Below, piece after piece: positions 19,784 to 29,595 of a stretch of 30,151 bases of DNA. The stretch covers positions 1 through 30,151 of the forward strand of contig JAAVTG010000247.1 in NCBI GenBank assembly GCA_011947345.1, in the 5' to 3' direction. The notes below the pieces were generated by a model. It did not search any database. It was not told where the DNA came from and saw only the letters and a program-made list of their open reading frames with translations. A program made the position numbers and the translations under genes. Source of the DNA: Phytophthora quininea. Taxonomy: Eukaryota; Oomycota; Peronosporomycetes; Peronosporales; Peronosporaceae. Each line of letters opens with the position of its first letter. Position 1 is the first letter of the stretch.

Positions 19784-19942
19784 CCGATTGCGCGAAAAGC
19801 GTTAATAGCGTCGCGTATTCTTTGAGTTCTTGTGATCCGTCACTCGAGGTGACGATGGGCTGCTGCTGCTTTCGTACTGTCCTGTGGAGTTAGGCGAAAG
19901 CAAACCACTCTTCATCTTACCTCTTCACCTCCACAACTCACT
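19784..19942 (+). promoter_or_regulatory. A-type GIP promoter, copy 2, driving GIP-A2
   Basis: Contains GATTGCGCGAAA (19786-19797) and the core AACCACTCTTCATCTT (19903-19918), followed by a pyrimidine-rich leader up to ATG 19948. It is identical to the A1 upstream region except for one base. Confidence 0.75.
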
Positions 19943-19947
19943 GCCAA

Positions 19948-20732
19948 ATGAAGATCATCGCTTCGACTACTATCGTCGCCCTGCTCTCTGCTGTGGCTGC
20001 TCAAGGCAGTGCGCGCGACCAAAACCAAGTCGGTGTAGCGGCTGATTCAAAATCGTACACGACCGGTATCCGTACTACAGAGGACGGTCAGAACTTCTGC
20101 GGCGGCTCCCTCATCACGCCAAAGCACGTACTGACCGCTTCGCAATGCAACAGCCTGGGCATCTACCGCTGGGTGTCTGTCGGCTCCCGCTACCTCAACG
20201 GCACGCAAGAAGGCGAGCGGATCCGAATCGTGTCGATCATGAGTCACCCCAACTTTCGCGAGGCAGCCCCGTTCGGCGACGACTTCGTGGTGTTGGAGCT
20301 CGAAAGGCCGAGCTCGTACCGACCGGTGAAACTTGCTGCAGCCGACGACTCCGACTTCAAGGAAGGCGAACAAGTGACTTTGATCGGGTGGGGTGTACCC
20401 GATGGCGAAGGGGCCCAGCCGTACGAGCGACGACAGCTCCAATTAGAGCTGTGGAACCAAGACAAGTGCGTGAAGACCTTAGCGGGCCGTGCTCCCAAGA
20501 GCGTCGTGGACGACTCTATGCTGTGCGCTCAAGGAAAGTCGGGGAGTCTGCTTGCTACGGGGACTCTGGGACCCCGCTGATCAAGGAATCGTCGACCGGG
20601 GAGGACATTCTGATCGGCATTGGGAGCTGGTCCAACGATTGCGGAGTCGTCAACTCGCCTTCCGTGTTCGGACGCGTTTCCAAAGTTCGTTCGTGGATTG
20701 ATTCAATTGCTAACGGTACTTGCTCCAACTAG
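19948..20732 (+). CDS. GIP-A2: secreted trypsin-fold protein with His replaced by Gln (probable glucanase inhibitor)
   Basis: Secreted S1-fold protein of about 261 residues. Signal peptide MKIIASTTIVALLSAVAA, cleavage near AQG. Motifs: FCGGSLITPKHVLTASQC (His to Gln), DDFVVLELE (Asp kept), ACYGDSGTPLI (Ser kept, but the following Gly is Thr), then IGIGSW and a terminal disulfide Cys. Loss of the His makes proteolysis unlikely and fits a GIP, which binds host glucanase without cleaving it. One frame change, in the G run 20541-20544, fits one missing base. The promoter is almost identical to that of A1, but A2 lacks the long N-terminal insert after the signal peptide that A1 has. It is transcribed away from the island centre, mirroring A1. 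Confidence 0.8.
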
Positions 20733-20871
20733 GCAACACAACGTTAAAACGCTGTAGATTTCTTTCAATCATAACACGAAATGAAAGCTGCTCAACTTCT
20801 ACTTGCTCCACGAACTGACAGTCAAGTTGATCCACGTCCATGCAATTGAAACATGTGCGACCACACTGGGC

Positions 20872-20879
20872 ACATTAAT
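20872..20879. repeat. Target-site duplication ACATTAAT, left of MITE
   Basis: The eight bases ACATTAAT abut the left terminal inverted repeat and recur at 21307-21314 directly after the right one. Confidence 0.8.
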
Positions 20880-21306
20880 GGAAGATTTTTATCGGGTCAC
20901 CGAGGGTCTGGTCTCGGATCGGGTCACACTCTGGAAACGGCAACAAAGTAAGCAGAACGCCGCAGTTTCGGCTGTGCAAGTGCAGTATTTGAAGCAAAAT
21001 GCATCACACCTTGCATGGGACGACGGAATTGCCGCATTGAATTCAAATCCAGGGCATGGTGATCTCCAAAACCGCTCCAACTACATATCTTGACTCATAC
21101 GTATCTTAGGACACGTTTGGTTCTCTATCCAGCATATTCTTCAAAGGACATTCATCGGGATGCAAGTTTTGTGTTGAGGACGTGCCACAAACTCCATTGA
21201 AGTGCTCAGAGCAAACAAACTCGTGGGCTGGTCTTTGTTTTACGGATGAAAGACAGCGGGACCCGATCCGAGACCAGACCCTCGGTGGCCCGATAAAAAG
21301 TCTACC
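20880..21306. mobile_element. 427-bp MITE with 46-47-bp terminal inverted repeats (hAT-like by 8-bp TSD)
   Basis: Terminal inverted repeats at 20880-20925 and 21260-21306 agree at about 44 of 47 positions; each starts GG(A/T)AGA followed by a TTTTTATCGGG core. The element is flanked by the 8-bp duplication ACATTAAT, typical of hAT-superfamily insertion. The interior (about 330 bases) has no transposase motif, so it is non-autonomous. It sits within the C-terminal coding part of GIP-D, whose two halves continue on either side. Confidence 0.85.
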
Positions 21307-21572
21307 ACATTAATTTGTGCAATCGTAGCTCCAGGCAACGACACCCGTTAGCACGTCTTGCCCTGGGAACCTTTGACGAAGCCAGGACTGCCGATCCCGC
21401 CCAGGCATGGGTCTTCGTTGGCGCTGCTGGCAATACACAAGAAGGACTCATCAATTGCCGGACCTTTGGGCGGGGCGGCACCATTGCTGAACACTTGGCA
21501 GCGTCCACGATGGAGACCTCGGCGCTCTGCAACTCGGACGCAAAAGTGTAGTTCCTTTTGAACCATTGCCAC

Positions 21573-22682
21573 GGTGGCATCGGACAATATCCATTGTATA
21601 TGGATTGTTGTCGAGATGCTCGACACAATCAATATTGGAACAATGTCAATTTCCTGGGAAAACAATTGCAATGCATCGATCTAATTGTGTATCTTGTCGT
21701 TGAAGTGTCTGTGCGGTCTTGTTCGGCGAGTTGGCAGAGGCATGAATAACCACGACTGCGGTCTCGAGGTACGAGGAAGTGGGAGAGCACGAGCGAGGTT
21801 TTTGCTAGACCACGGCGCGCTCCAGCTCACACTTTTGAACGCACACTGCCGTTGTTCAACCTCCACGACAGCCCCGCTTCGAACCCTCCGCTAACCACGC
21901 TACTATCGTAAGCAGTCTCGTCTCGAGTCACTCCGCTCAAGCCTGTTCCACCAACGATGGCGATCAGCTCGGCGTTTGCTCCTCAAGTCTCCAGAAGAAA
22001 CCAGCATTATCCATCGACTTTGCTCTCTGCGGCGCGCCGGGGATGATGCCTCTGTCCTCCACAGGATTGGAATCGATTAATTCTTGGTAGCGCTTGTGTC
22101 TCCACAGAGTCCAGCACCAAGCGCAAACACAGAAAATCTAAATCGACCCGCCCAGGCACTTCAAAGAAGAAGCGCACCAAAGCCTCTAGTGTTCGTTCAC
22201 CAAGGCCTGCAAGTCCGAGTGGTGTACGGCGAAACGAGGCAGTAGTCGTGCCCACCATCAGACGCCGCAGATCACCTGGGGAAGTCAAAGCGTCTATAGA
22301 AGAGAGATCCAAGGCCAGAGAGGAAGACCGCTCGAAATACATCGATTTGGTTTGACTTCCAGCTACCTCCGTCGAGGTGGAACGACTGTTCTCTGCAGTG
22401 AAGTGCATGCTTGGATATATGCGGAAGCGAATGAGTGCGGAGACGCTCGAGTCAATCCTCTACTTGAGGCTTAACTGGGATCTTGTTACGAACGAAATCA
22501 TTTCGAAGGCAGTGCGGGTAGCTTGTGAAGATAGCGAAACAGAGACGGAAGAGCACGACAGCTACGAGTAGAAGTTGCTAGTTGCCCTCACGATTCTGAC
22601 AATATTGGTCGAGGTCGCCACAATCAATATTGTGGAGAACAATTTTACAATGTAACAATGCCAATGTTTTTTTCGATTCCTG
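21573..22682 (+). mobile_element. 1.11-kb hAT-family transposon remnant
   Basis: Flanked by the 8-bp direct repeat ATTGCCAC (21565-21572 and 22683-22690), which lies precisely where the GIP-D coding sequence is interrupted. Termini show a weak inverted similarity: GGCATCGGA...CATTG at the left against GGAATCGAA...CATTG read inward at the right. The interior is GC-poorer at the ends, with several CAATATTG strings, and encodes a transposase fragment at 22370-22571. It is too short for a full hAT transposase (normally 600 or more residues). Confidence 0.75.
22370..22571 (+). pseudogene. hAT transposase C-terminal dimerisation domain fragment
   Basis: The frame reads VEVERLFSAVKCMLGYMRKR followed by RMSAETLESILYLRLNWDL, matching the conserved ERxFS...R..M....E.L..L..N pattern of the hAT C-terminal dimerisation domain (Dimer_Tnp_hAT). 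A stop lies just upstream and the catalytic core is absent, so it is non-functional. It ends at a stop at 22569-22571. Confidence 0.8.
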
Positions 22683-23100
22683 ATTGCCACCCGATTGCAG
22701 TGGCCGACTTGCTCGTCTTGACTTCGGAGCTATCGGCCGATGCGCTCAAACGAGCTCGGACTCGCCAGCTCCAGCACCAACAGGTCGTTGGTCGTCCCCG
22801 AGGTTAACGAGGAAGGCAGCATTGCTGCGACCTTGATCAACTCGCCCTCGGTATCGTTGAAGAAATGGGGGCTGGTGGCAGCCTAGCGGATGTCGGTGTC
22901 CATGCAGTCCGCTGTCGTAAGCACATGCGTGGGGAAGATCAACACGCGCGCACAATTGTTCTCGAGGACCCAGGACATCCGCAGCCCGACATTGAACGTC
23001 TTGGCTCCGGCTGAAACGTCGGGTCGGACAACGATGTCCTTGTAAACACGAACTCCGCTTGAAGGTGTCTTGAGCATTCGTGATGCGTCGCCTGGAGCTG

Positions 23101-23571
23101 CGATCGACCAGCAAGTTGAAGTTGTGTGGTTATGCTCCGTAAATAAGCAAACCTTGCTGCCATGCTAACTATTGATTTCACTTGGCGCATGCTGGTAAAA
23201 TAGACTAATATCATGTGCACCACACCAAGTGGACATTTCGTCTATCTTAGACAACTTACCCGTCAGGTCTCATCAGCAGTGATCTTTCTTTCACTGCATT
23301 TACCTTGGTGTAGCAAAAGCGTGTCCTCCAAGGGTGCAGCTCGATCGCGGGCGGGACGATAGTGTCCACGTCGTTTCCTACAACAATGACTTGAGAATAA
23401 TATTCACCGCTCTTTCTCTGCAACATCAAACATTGTGTAAACCCTGTGTACCCCATTGCTGCGATCGCAAGTTTGCTGGTGTCATTCGCCAATTCACCGC
23501 TCGGACCAAGAAGACCAAGCAGAAGATTCAAGTCTAAGCCATTGAAGCCCCTACAACCCAAGACCCAAGCC
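23101..23571. other. Boundary between GIP island and conserved HDAC gene
   Basis: About 470 bases. A minus-strand open frame at 23256-23460 has no recognisable product. The HDAC core promoter lies near the right end. This marks the return from duplicated GIP sequence to conserved gene order. Confidence 0.4.
23480..23495 (+). promoter_or_regulatory. Oomycete core promoter (Inr-FPR) of the HDAC gene
   Basis: TGTCATTCGCCAATTC matches about 12 of 16 positions of GCTCATTYYNCAWTTT, including TCATT and CCAATT. It lies 77-92 bases upstream of ATG 23572. Confidence 0.65.
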
Positions 23572-26065
23572 ATGCAAGCCAGCGGCAAGAAGCCTATGTG
23601 GTGCAGTCCACCCAGGGATGACGAGCAGTTCAAGACCGAGCCGGAGCCCCATCTCAAACCGGACGCCGACCCGTCCGACCGACTGGGCGTGCACACGCTA
23701 CTGTCACTCAACACGCCGCCACCACAGCCACAGCAGACCCCTCCAAGACGCTTTGACGTGCGTCACAACGTCATGTCGCTGCTCAGCACGAGTCCTGGAA
23801 GCTCGGGCAGCGAAACCGGAAGCACCGGCACAGACCACAGCAACGGATTTGCCGTCGGTGGCGTGGGCGGCCCCACGTCATGGACGCAACTCCCGAGCCA
23901 ATGCTGCGTAGGATGTCCAGTGTCACCCTCATGGAGGTTGATGAAGAGAGAGGAGGAAGCAAGGCCAGCACCCAACAAGAATTCTGCTGCCCCGTCCCCC
24001 ACATGACGCTCGTTTCATGGGAATTCGACCGCCCGTGATGGCTCAGTACTCGGATGAAGCAGAAGACGGAGAGGACGCCGACGATGAACAGCAATATGTC
24101 CGTGAAGCCAAGATGCCCATCCCTCTCAACACTCTGACTCAGGAGAAGGTGCATCGAAAACGACCAGCACCGTCGCCGGCAAGTGGACGACTGAACTCGA
24201 ATGGGACTCAGTACTCGTGGAAGAGGCCGAGCCACGAGCCTTCGCCGACGACGAAGAAGGCGTTCTTTTGTCAAAACCCAGAGATTGCTGATGACTGCAT
24301 GTCGACCCCCACAGGAGGGAAGAATTCGACGCTAGCAAAGCTCGCGAGCAACCTACTGGAGCAATTGGAGAACGAGCCAGCGGGTACGTTACTGGTATAC
24401 CAGCCGACTTGCTTGGATCACCACAATGACTCGCATCAAGAGAGTCGTCAACGATTGTGTGTTTTGGGGGACCTGACGGTGTGCTGCACAAGGAGCGCTT
24501 CAAGGAGCTCAAATGGGCCAACCTGAACGAGCTGCGACCCGCCCGATTGAACGATATCTTGCGTGTGCACACTTTCGAGTACATCCAGCACCTCGAGAAG
24601 GCATGCGGCAATTTACCTGAACAGAACAGCGAATTCTTGGTCGGACCGCTTTACGACAAACAGACTGGCAAGTCCAAAAGCAAGGAGCTCACGTATGACG
24701 AGTGGCTCAAGGTAATGCTTTGTTGTCTGCTTGAGAAGCGCATTTTTGTGTTGTCTAACATTGATTTCGTGTCATCACCTACAGACGGATCATGCGTTGA
24801 AGTGCTTTGAAGCAGAGGACCAACCGTCCGGCGGTAGTTTCGACATGGATTCACCAATCTCCAGCAGCAGCTACACGGCAGCCCGCATGGCTGCGGGAGC
24901 CGTCTGTCACGCTATCGATAAAGTCCTCAACAACCAAACAAAGTACGTTCAATCAGCACTTGCTTCCATACGATGTATGCAAGCTAAACCGTGCTGTCTA
25001 CAGAAATGCTTTTGTTGTTGTACGCCCGCCAGGTCACCACGCTGGCCCTAACGGATGTGTGGAAGGAGAGGGCTTTCACCTTCGTCCGGAGATGTGTACT
25101 TGCGGCTTCTGTCTGCTAAACAATGTCTGTATCGGCGCTTCGTATGCTATGAGCAACTACGCAACTCCGTACTACACTCCATCGATGAAAAGCAGCTCGA
25201 GCTCGAGCTCTTTACTCGAACCAAGATCACGCGTGAGCATCAAACGCGTCGCGATCGTTGACTTTGATATCCACCACGGCAATGGTACCGAGGAGGTCAT
25301 TCGGAATCTGATTCCTCACAAGCAGAACTACCCGCTACCACCGAGCTGGGCGCCAGTGCAGTTCTCCTCATACAAGCCCTGGCGCGACGAGAAAGACCCA
25401 GAGAACGTCTTCTTCTCGTCCATTCACTTGTACGACGACGACAACTTCTACCCATGCTCGGGTGTGGGTCCGCATGGCTGCTCACCGGAGCTCGAGAAGA
25501 GCAAGAACATCATCAATCTCCCACTGAAAGTGCTCGGTCCGAAATTCCTGGACGAGCGGTTGAAGCTGTCAGCCAAGGCGAAGCGATCACTGATGGAGGA
25601 GTCTTCCAAGGCGTTCCGCGACAAGGTGACCAAGAAACTCATCCCAGCGCTGACCAAATTCCGACCAGACCTCATCATGATCTCGGCCGGATTCGACGGC
25701 CACGCCGACGACTTTTACTACTTCCTGACCGAGGACGACTACGGATGGATCACAGAGCAGGTCGCTGCCGTCGCTGAAGAGTACGTAGTCTCTGTGGGGT
25801 GATGTCACCCAGCTAGCTAACCCGTTGCTGTTTTCGTAGCTGCTGCGACGGCCGCATCGTCTCGGTGCTGGAAGGCGGCTACAACGTGGTGCCGTCTAAG
25901 TTCCAGCGACCGCGCGCCAAGGCACGTAAGAACACCGTGTCCAACTTCCACTACGCCGCCAAGATGCACAACCGCCCGGTGGACGAGGAGCTCAGCACGT
26001 ACGGCTCGCTGGCGCGCTCGTGCGCGTCACACGTCACAGCTTTGTTGCGCGCGTCGCAGAATTAG
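23572..26065 (+). CDS. Class II-type histone deacetylase, four exons
   Basis: Zn-dependent lysine deacetylase of the arginase/deacetylase fold. Exons: 23572-24711, 24785-24942, 25004-25780, 25840-26065; introns of 73, 61 and 59 nt join in phase. A disordered acidic/Pro-rich N-terminus of about 270 residues precedes the domain. Catalytic motifs are RPPGHHA (tandem His, about 25025), DFDIHHGNGT (Zn ligands, about 25262), SAGFDGHADD (Zn-binding Asp, about 25683) and LEGGYN (about 25870). Two insertions relative to compact HDACs are seen: a Ser-rich loop MKSSSSSSSL before DFDIHH, and a lengthened loop before FFSSIHLYDDDNFYP. The frame changes at 23871-23874, 24032-24034 and 24466-24470, all in C or G runs and each fitting one missing base. 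The catalytic part is unbroken. Confidence 0.87.
24712..24784 (+). other. HDAC intron 1 (73 nt)
   Basis: GTAATG donor, CTACAG acceptor, phase 0 between Lys and Thr codons. Removes T-rich sequence lacking protein similarity. Confidence 0.8.
24943..25003 (+). other. HDAC intron 2 (61 nt)
   Basis: GTACGT donor, CTACAG acceptor. Splicing rebuilds a Lys codon and leads straight into the conserved AFVVVRPPGHHAG block. Confidence 0.85.
25781..25839 (+). other. HDAC intron 3 (59 nt)
   Basis: GTACGT donor, TCGTAG acceptor. Splicing rebuilds an Asp codon and joins AEE to CCDGRIVSVLEGGYN. An in-frame stop within the intron shows it must be removed. Confidence 0.85.
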
Positions 26066-26112
26066 TCCCCGTCCAAACTGCTATCTGCTTAACTAGATTT
26101 TCGATATAATAG

Positions 26113-26508
<396 letters not shown>

Positions 26509-26609
26509 AGCAAGAGGGCAACACAAGCCTGCAAGGCCAGAGATATAATATATATTCTGATGGAGAGAAAAGTTACTTAGTATTGAATTCTTTGCAAAAG
26601 AGGGGCGAT

Positions 26610-27500
26610 CTACATGAGCAGGCATTTGTCTGGATCTCCTGTAGCCCCAACGGCAGCAGTGTGCGCCGTCTCGGCGTGTTGGATCAAAGCGTTCACGTTC
26701 GGAAACACAGCTCGGCATTGTGGACACACTTCGCTACCTGCCGGTACTGCAGCAGGTGTAGATGCAGCTCGAGCTGCTTGTCTGGGAGCTGCATTGGTCT
26801 CTGGATGTGCTCGGTTCACGTGTGCGATGAGTTGACTCACGTACGCGAACTTCTGCTGACACATCGGGCACTCTTCCGAGCTGGCGGTGATCGCGCTTCC
26901 CGCCGCTTTGGCGTTCTGCACTAAAGAACTGACCGCCGACTTGGTGCCATTAACAACCGACGCCGCCGCATTGCGAGCGTTCTGTTGGATCTGACTCGGT
27001 TTGGCCGCAGTAGACCCTCTGGGCTTGGCAGCACTCGAGGTTCGTTGTTTAAATCCTCCGAGCCACTGCTGTCTCTGACTCTGTCGCTTACTCTCGCAGT
27101 CGTGGTCTGCTTCGAAGCGGTGTTTTAAACACACGTCTTGGCTGCATTTGGTGCAATGGAACTGGTTGGAAGTGAGCAGAACGTCGCGACAGCCGTCGGC
27201 TGCGCAGCGTTTCTTCTTGGGTTTCTTCTGCTGCTGACGGAACTTCTCCTTGGTGCAGTTGCCTACGCGTACGTGCTGTTCCCACACGGCGTTCACGTCT
27301 TGCTCCATGGTCCAGCGGATCATCTGCTTGCATACTGGGCATTGCACGACGCGGCGGTCGTGGCTGCCGGCCTTGGGGCACTCGTGGGCGTCGTAGCTGC
27401 GGTGGTCCAGACAGAAGACGCCGTCGCAGCAGTCGCATGTGAATGGGAGGAAGTCCTGCTGGTGACAGGCCGGCACGGAGCAGTGCGCGCCAATGTCCAT
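26610..27500 (-). CDS. ZFAND2/AIRAP-like protein: two AN1 and two C2H2 zinc fingers, CaaX terminus
   Basis: Stress-linked proteasome/p97-associated family. Two AN1-type fingers occupy about residues 5-50 ([16 protein letters not shown]...HRSYDAHEC) and about 98-140 ([18 protein letters not shown]...HRFEADHDC). An Ala/Ser/Gln-rich linker follows, then two C2H2-like fingers ([22 protein letters not shown] and [22 protein letters not shown]). The protein ends in CLLM, a CaaX box predicting prenylation, as in animal AIRAPL. It is 296 residues and unbroken. Start ATG 27500 leads directly into the first finger. It diverges from bL35 across about 246 bases containing an ATTGG element at 27686-27690. 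Confidence 0.9.
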   Translation of the reverse strand: MDIGAHCSVPACHQQDFLPFTCDCCDGVFCLDHRSYDAHECPKAGSHDRRVVQCPVCKQMIRWTMEQDVNAVWEQHVRVGNCTKEKFRQQQKKPKKKRCAADGCRDVLLTSNQFHCTKCSQDVCLKHRFEADHDCESKRQSQRQQWLGGFKQRTSSAAKPRGSTAAKPSQIQQNARNAAASVVNGTKSAVSSLVQNAKAAGSAITASSEECPMCQQKFAYVSQLIAHVNRAHPETNAAPRQAARAASTPAAVPAGSEVCPQCRAVFPNVNALIQHAETAHTAAVGATGDPDKCLLM

Positions 27501-27746
27501 TATTTGGAGAAGGTATGTAGGTGCTCAGAACGCTGCGAAATGGAAAATGACGATGTGGTTTGTCAATGGCGTCCGTATTCCCAGGGCGCTGGATACTGGG
27601 GAACAGTCCAGAACGAGATGTCGCAAGGCAGTAATCCGAGGTGGTGAAAAGAATGCATGTTTTCTTCCTCTACCTTTCTGTTCTGATTGGCTGAAAATGG
27701 AATTGATGCTGCGCCTCACATAACTGGAGACGGCATCAAGTCGAAA

Positions 27747-28255
27747 ATGGCGCTCTTCCGGTACGTTTAGCGCTCTGTTTCTCCGTCACTAACACCTTAC
27801 TGCTGGACCTCAGCATATGCATTTTATGCTGTTTGATCTCCTCTTTGCAACGCACTAATTTATATTGCAATGCGTCCGTCGGTTGGTGCGGAATCAGGTC
27901 TCTCGCCAAGCAGTTCAAGACCCTGGCCATGGCTGCTCCCAGCGCCGTCCAGGCGCCCCGCTTCGCCGCCGTGGCCAGACCTGCCCCCGCAGCCTCCCTT
28001 GTGACCACGTTGGCCATGCGCAGCGCCATCAACTTCCCGCAGCTGCAGACGCGCGCCATGGGCTACAAACTCAAGACCAAGGCGTCGGTCAAGAAGCGCT
28101 TCAAGGTCAACAAGAACGGCCTCGTCAAGCGCGCGCAGGCCAACAAGCGCCACATCGCCACCAAGAAGACACGCGAGCGCATCCGCCGGCTCGGCAAGCC
28201 CGTGTTCGTGCAGGGCCAGATCCGCAAGAACATCCTGCGCATGCTCGGCAAGTAG
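27747..28255 (+). CDS. Mitochondrial ribosomal protein bL35m
   Basis: Large-subunit protein of the mitoribosome. The C-terminal 65 residues carry the bL35 signature: MGYKLKTKASVKKRFKVNKN, then RAQANKRHIATKKTRERIRR. The best model has a tiny exon 1 (27747-27760, MALFR) spliced over a 137-nt intron (27761-27897, GTACGT...ATCAG) to exon 2 at 27898. The product begins MALFRSLAKQFKTLAM, an amphipathic basic mitochondrial presequence, and totals 123 residues. A nearer acceptor ending at 27813 would retain extra hydrophobic residues and is less likely. No frame break is seen. Confidence 0.9.
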
Positions 28256-28671
28256 ACAGTGATGGTGATTCCAGTAGATAGACGAGCAGACGGAAGACGG
28301 ATCAGCCAGATCGAGGACTGGACATGTCGAGGTTATCAAACACGGGGTGGGGATGCATTTCAAAGCGGGGGTTAGTGTCGACTTTGTCTCGGATATCGAA
28401 AGGGTTTTGACGGAGCAGGTTGCAGTGGGAGTTCATTAGGAAGATCTGAAGAGCGCTCCAAAGTATCGGTCACGGAATTGTGCGGCCCACAACAGGTGAA
28501 CGGCGGCCAAGGGGATCTGCAGAGACACATTCATCGACCTCTTGCGACGAAATAGATTTGCTGCAAGGACAGAAACCACAAGAACCTTCTCGTACAGGCT
28601 TGCACTCCAAGCAGAAGATTTCGAATGAGTCAACTGTTCATCACTTTGCAGTTTCCTCACTACCGCCAGCC
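28256..28671. other. Intergenic region bL35m - acetyltransferase
   Basis: About 416 bases. No gene, repeat or RNA recognised. Two frames run across it but show no domain. Confidence 0.5.
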
Positions 28672-29409
28672 ATGCCGTCCGCCGAAGCCAACCAAGCCCG
28701 AGTCAATGAGCTCGGCCAGCCCATTGGACCCGCCATGGACAATTGGACGCCACCCCGCTCCCACCGCACTCGACGCTGAACGGCAACTATTGCCGGATCG
28801 AGCCATTGCAAGCCGCTCGCCACGCTCAGCAGTTTTGGGACGCCATTTCCGACGACCCCAGCGACGCTCGTTGGACGTACTTGACCGTCGGGCCGTTCGC
28901 AAACTTCGCTGCATTCGAGAAATGGTGCCTTGGAGCTCAAGACTCTCACGACCCGCAGTACTACGCCATCGTCGTGGACGGACTTACTGTCGGGATGATC
29001 TCCTACATGCGCATCAAACCGAGCCACGGTGGTCGAAGTGGGCCACGTCCACTTCTCTCCTCGACTTGTAAAATCTTGCGCTGCAGCAGAAACCATCTAC
29101 CTCCTGGCAGAAAACGCCTTCCGACTGGGCTACCGACGCTTTGAGTGGAAGTGTGACAGCCTCAACTTGCCGTCGAGAGCTGCCGCGCCTCGGTTCGGAT
29201 TCACATACGAAGGAAAGTTTCGTCAAGCTGTCGTGTACAAGGGCCGCAGTCGCGACTCAACTTGGTTCTCGATGATCGACGCCGACTGGGACGATGGTAT
29301 TAAGGACGCCTACCGCCGGTGGCTCGATCCCGACAATTTCGATGAGAAGGGCTTGCAGAAGCTCAAGCTGTCGGAATTGACTGCTCCGTTCGTTCATGCC
29401 AGATCATAA
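28672..29409 (+). CDS. GNAT-family N-acetyltransferase (RimJ/RimL-like)
   Basis: Acetyl-CoA-dependent acetyltransferase of about 245 residues. Order: N-terminal NELGQPIGPAMDNW, NYCRIEPLQAARHAQQFWDA, RWTYLTVGPFANFAAFEKWC, the strand YYAIVVDGLTVGMISYMRI, then VEVGHVHFSPRL, AETIYLLAENAFRLGYRRFE (acetyl-CoA-binding helix), WKCDSLNLPSRAAAPRFGFT and EGKFRQAVVYKGRSRDSTWF. This layout matches the fungal/oomycete RimJ/RimL-like group; the substrate is unknown. The frame changes at 28753-28756 (C run, one base short) and 29016-29018 (A run, two short or one extra). The start is the ATG preceding the conserved N-terminal motif. Confidence 0.8.
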
Positions 29410-29595
29410 ACGGCAAACGTCGTTCAAAGACTTGTATCGCGAATGCATGTATTTGCAAGAAGAAGAAGGAGGAGGAAAATAATGCATTCACTAGACGATG
29501 ACTTGCTTTCTTCGGGTTCAATTTCATGAAGTTCTTGGTCGCAGATGGCCATGAGAACACTGGTGATGAAGCCAAAAATACAAGAAATGCTGCCT

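Larger units (their letters stand above)
20800..23100 (-). pseudogene. GIP-D: GIP-like pseudogene cut into three pieces by two transposable elements
   Basis: Pieces in transcription order on the minus strand: N-terminal half 22683-23077 (SAGAKTFNVGLRMS, THVLTTADC with His to Asp, NDLLVLELASPSSFE), C-terminal part 21307-21572 (YTFASELQSAEVSIVD, ANEDPCLGGIGSPGFV with Ser to Ile), and the last ~70 bases 20800-20879 (the VPSVVAHV segment equivalent to MPSVLARV in B1). Between them lie a 1.11-kb hAT remnant and a 427-bp MITE. An in-frame stop follows TADCMDTDIR, other frame changes are present, and no signal peptide is recognisable, so the copy is dead irrespective of the insertions. It is B-like in sequence. 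Confidence 0.8.
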
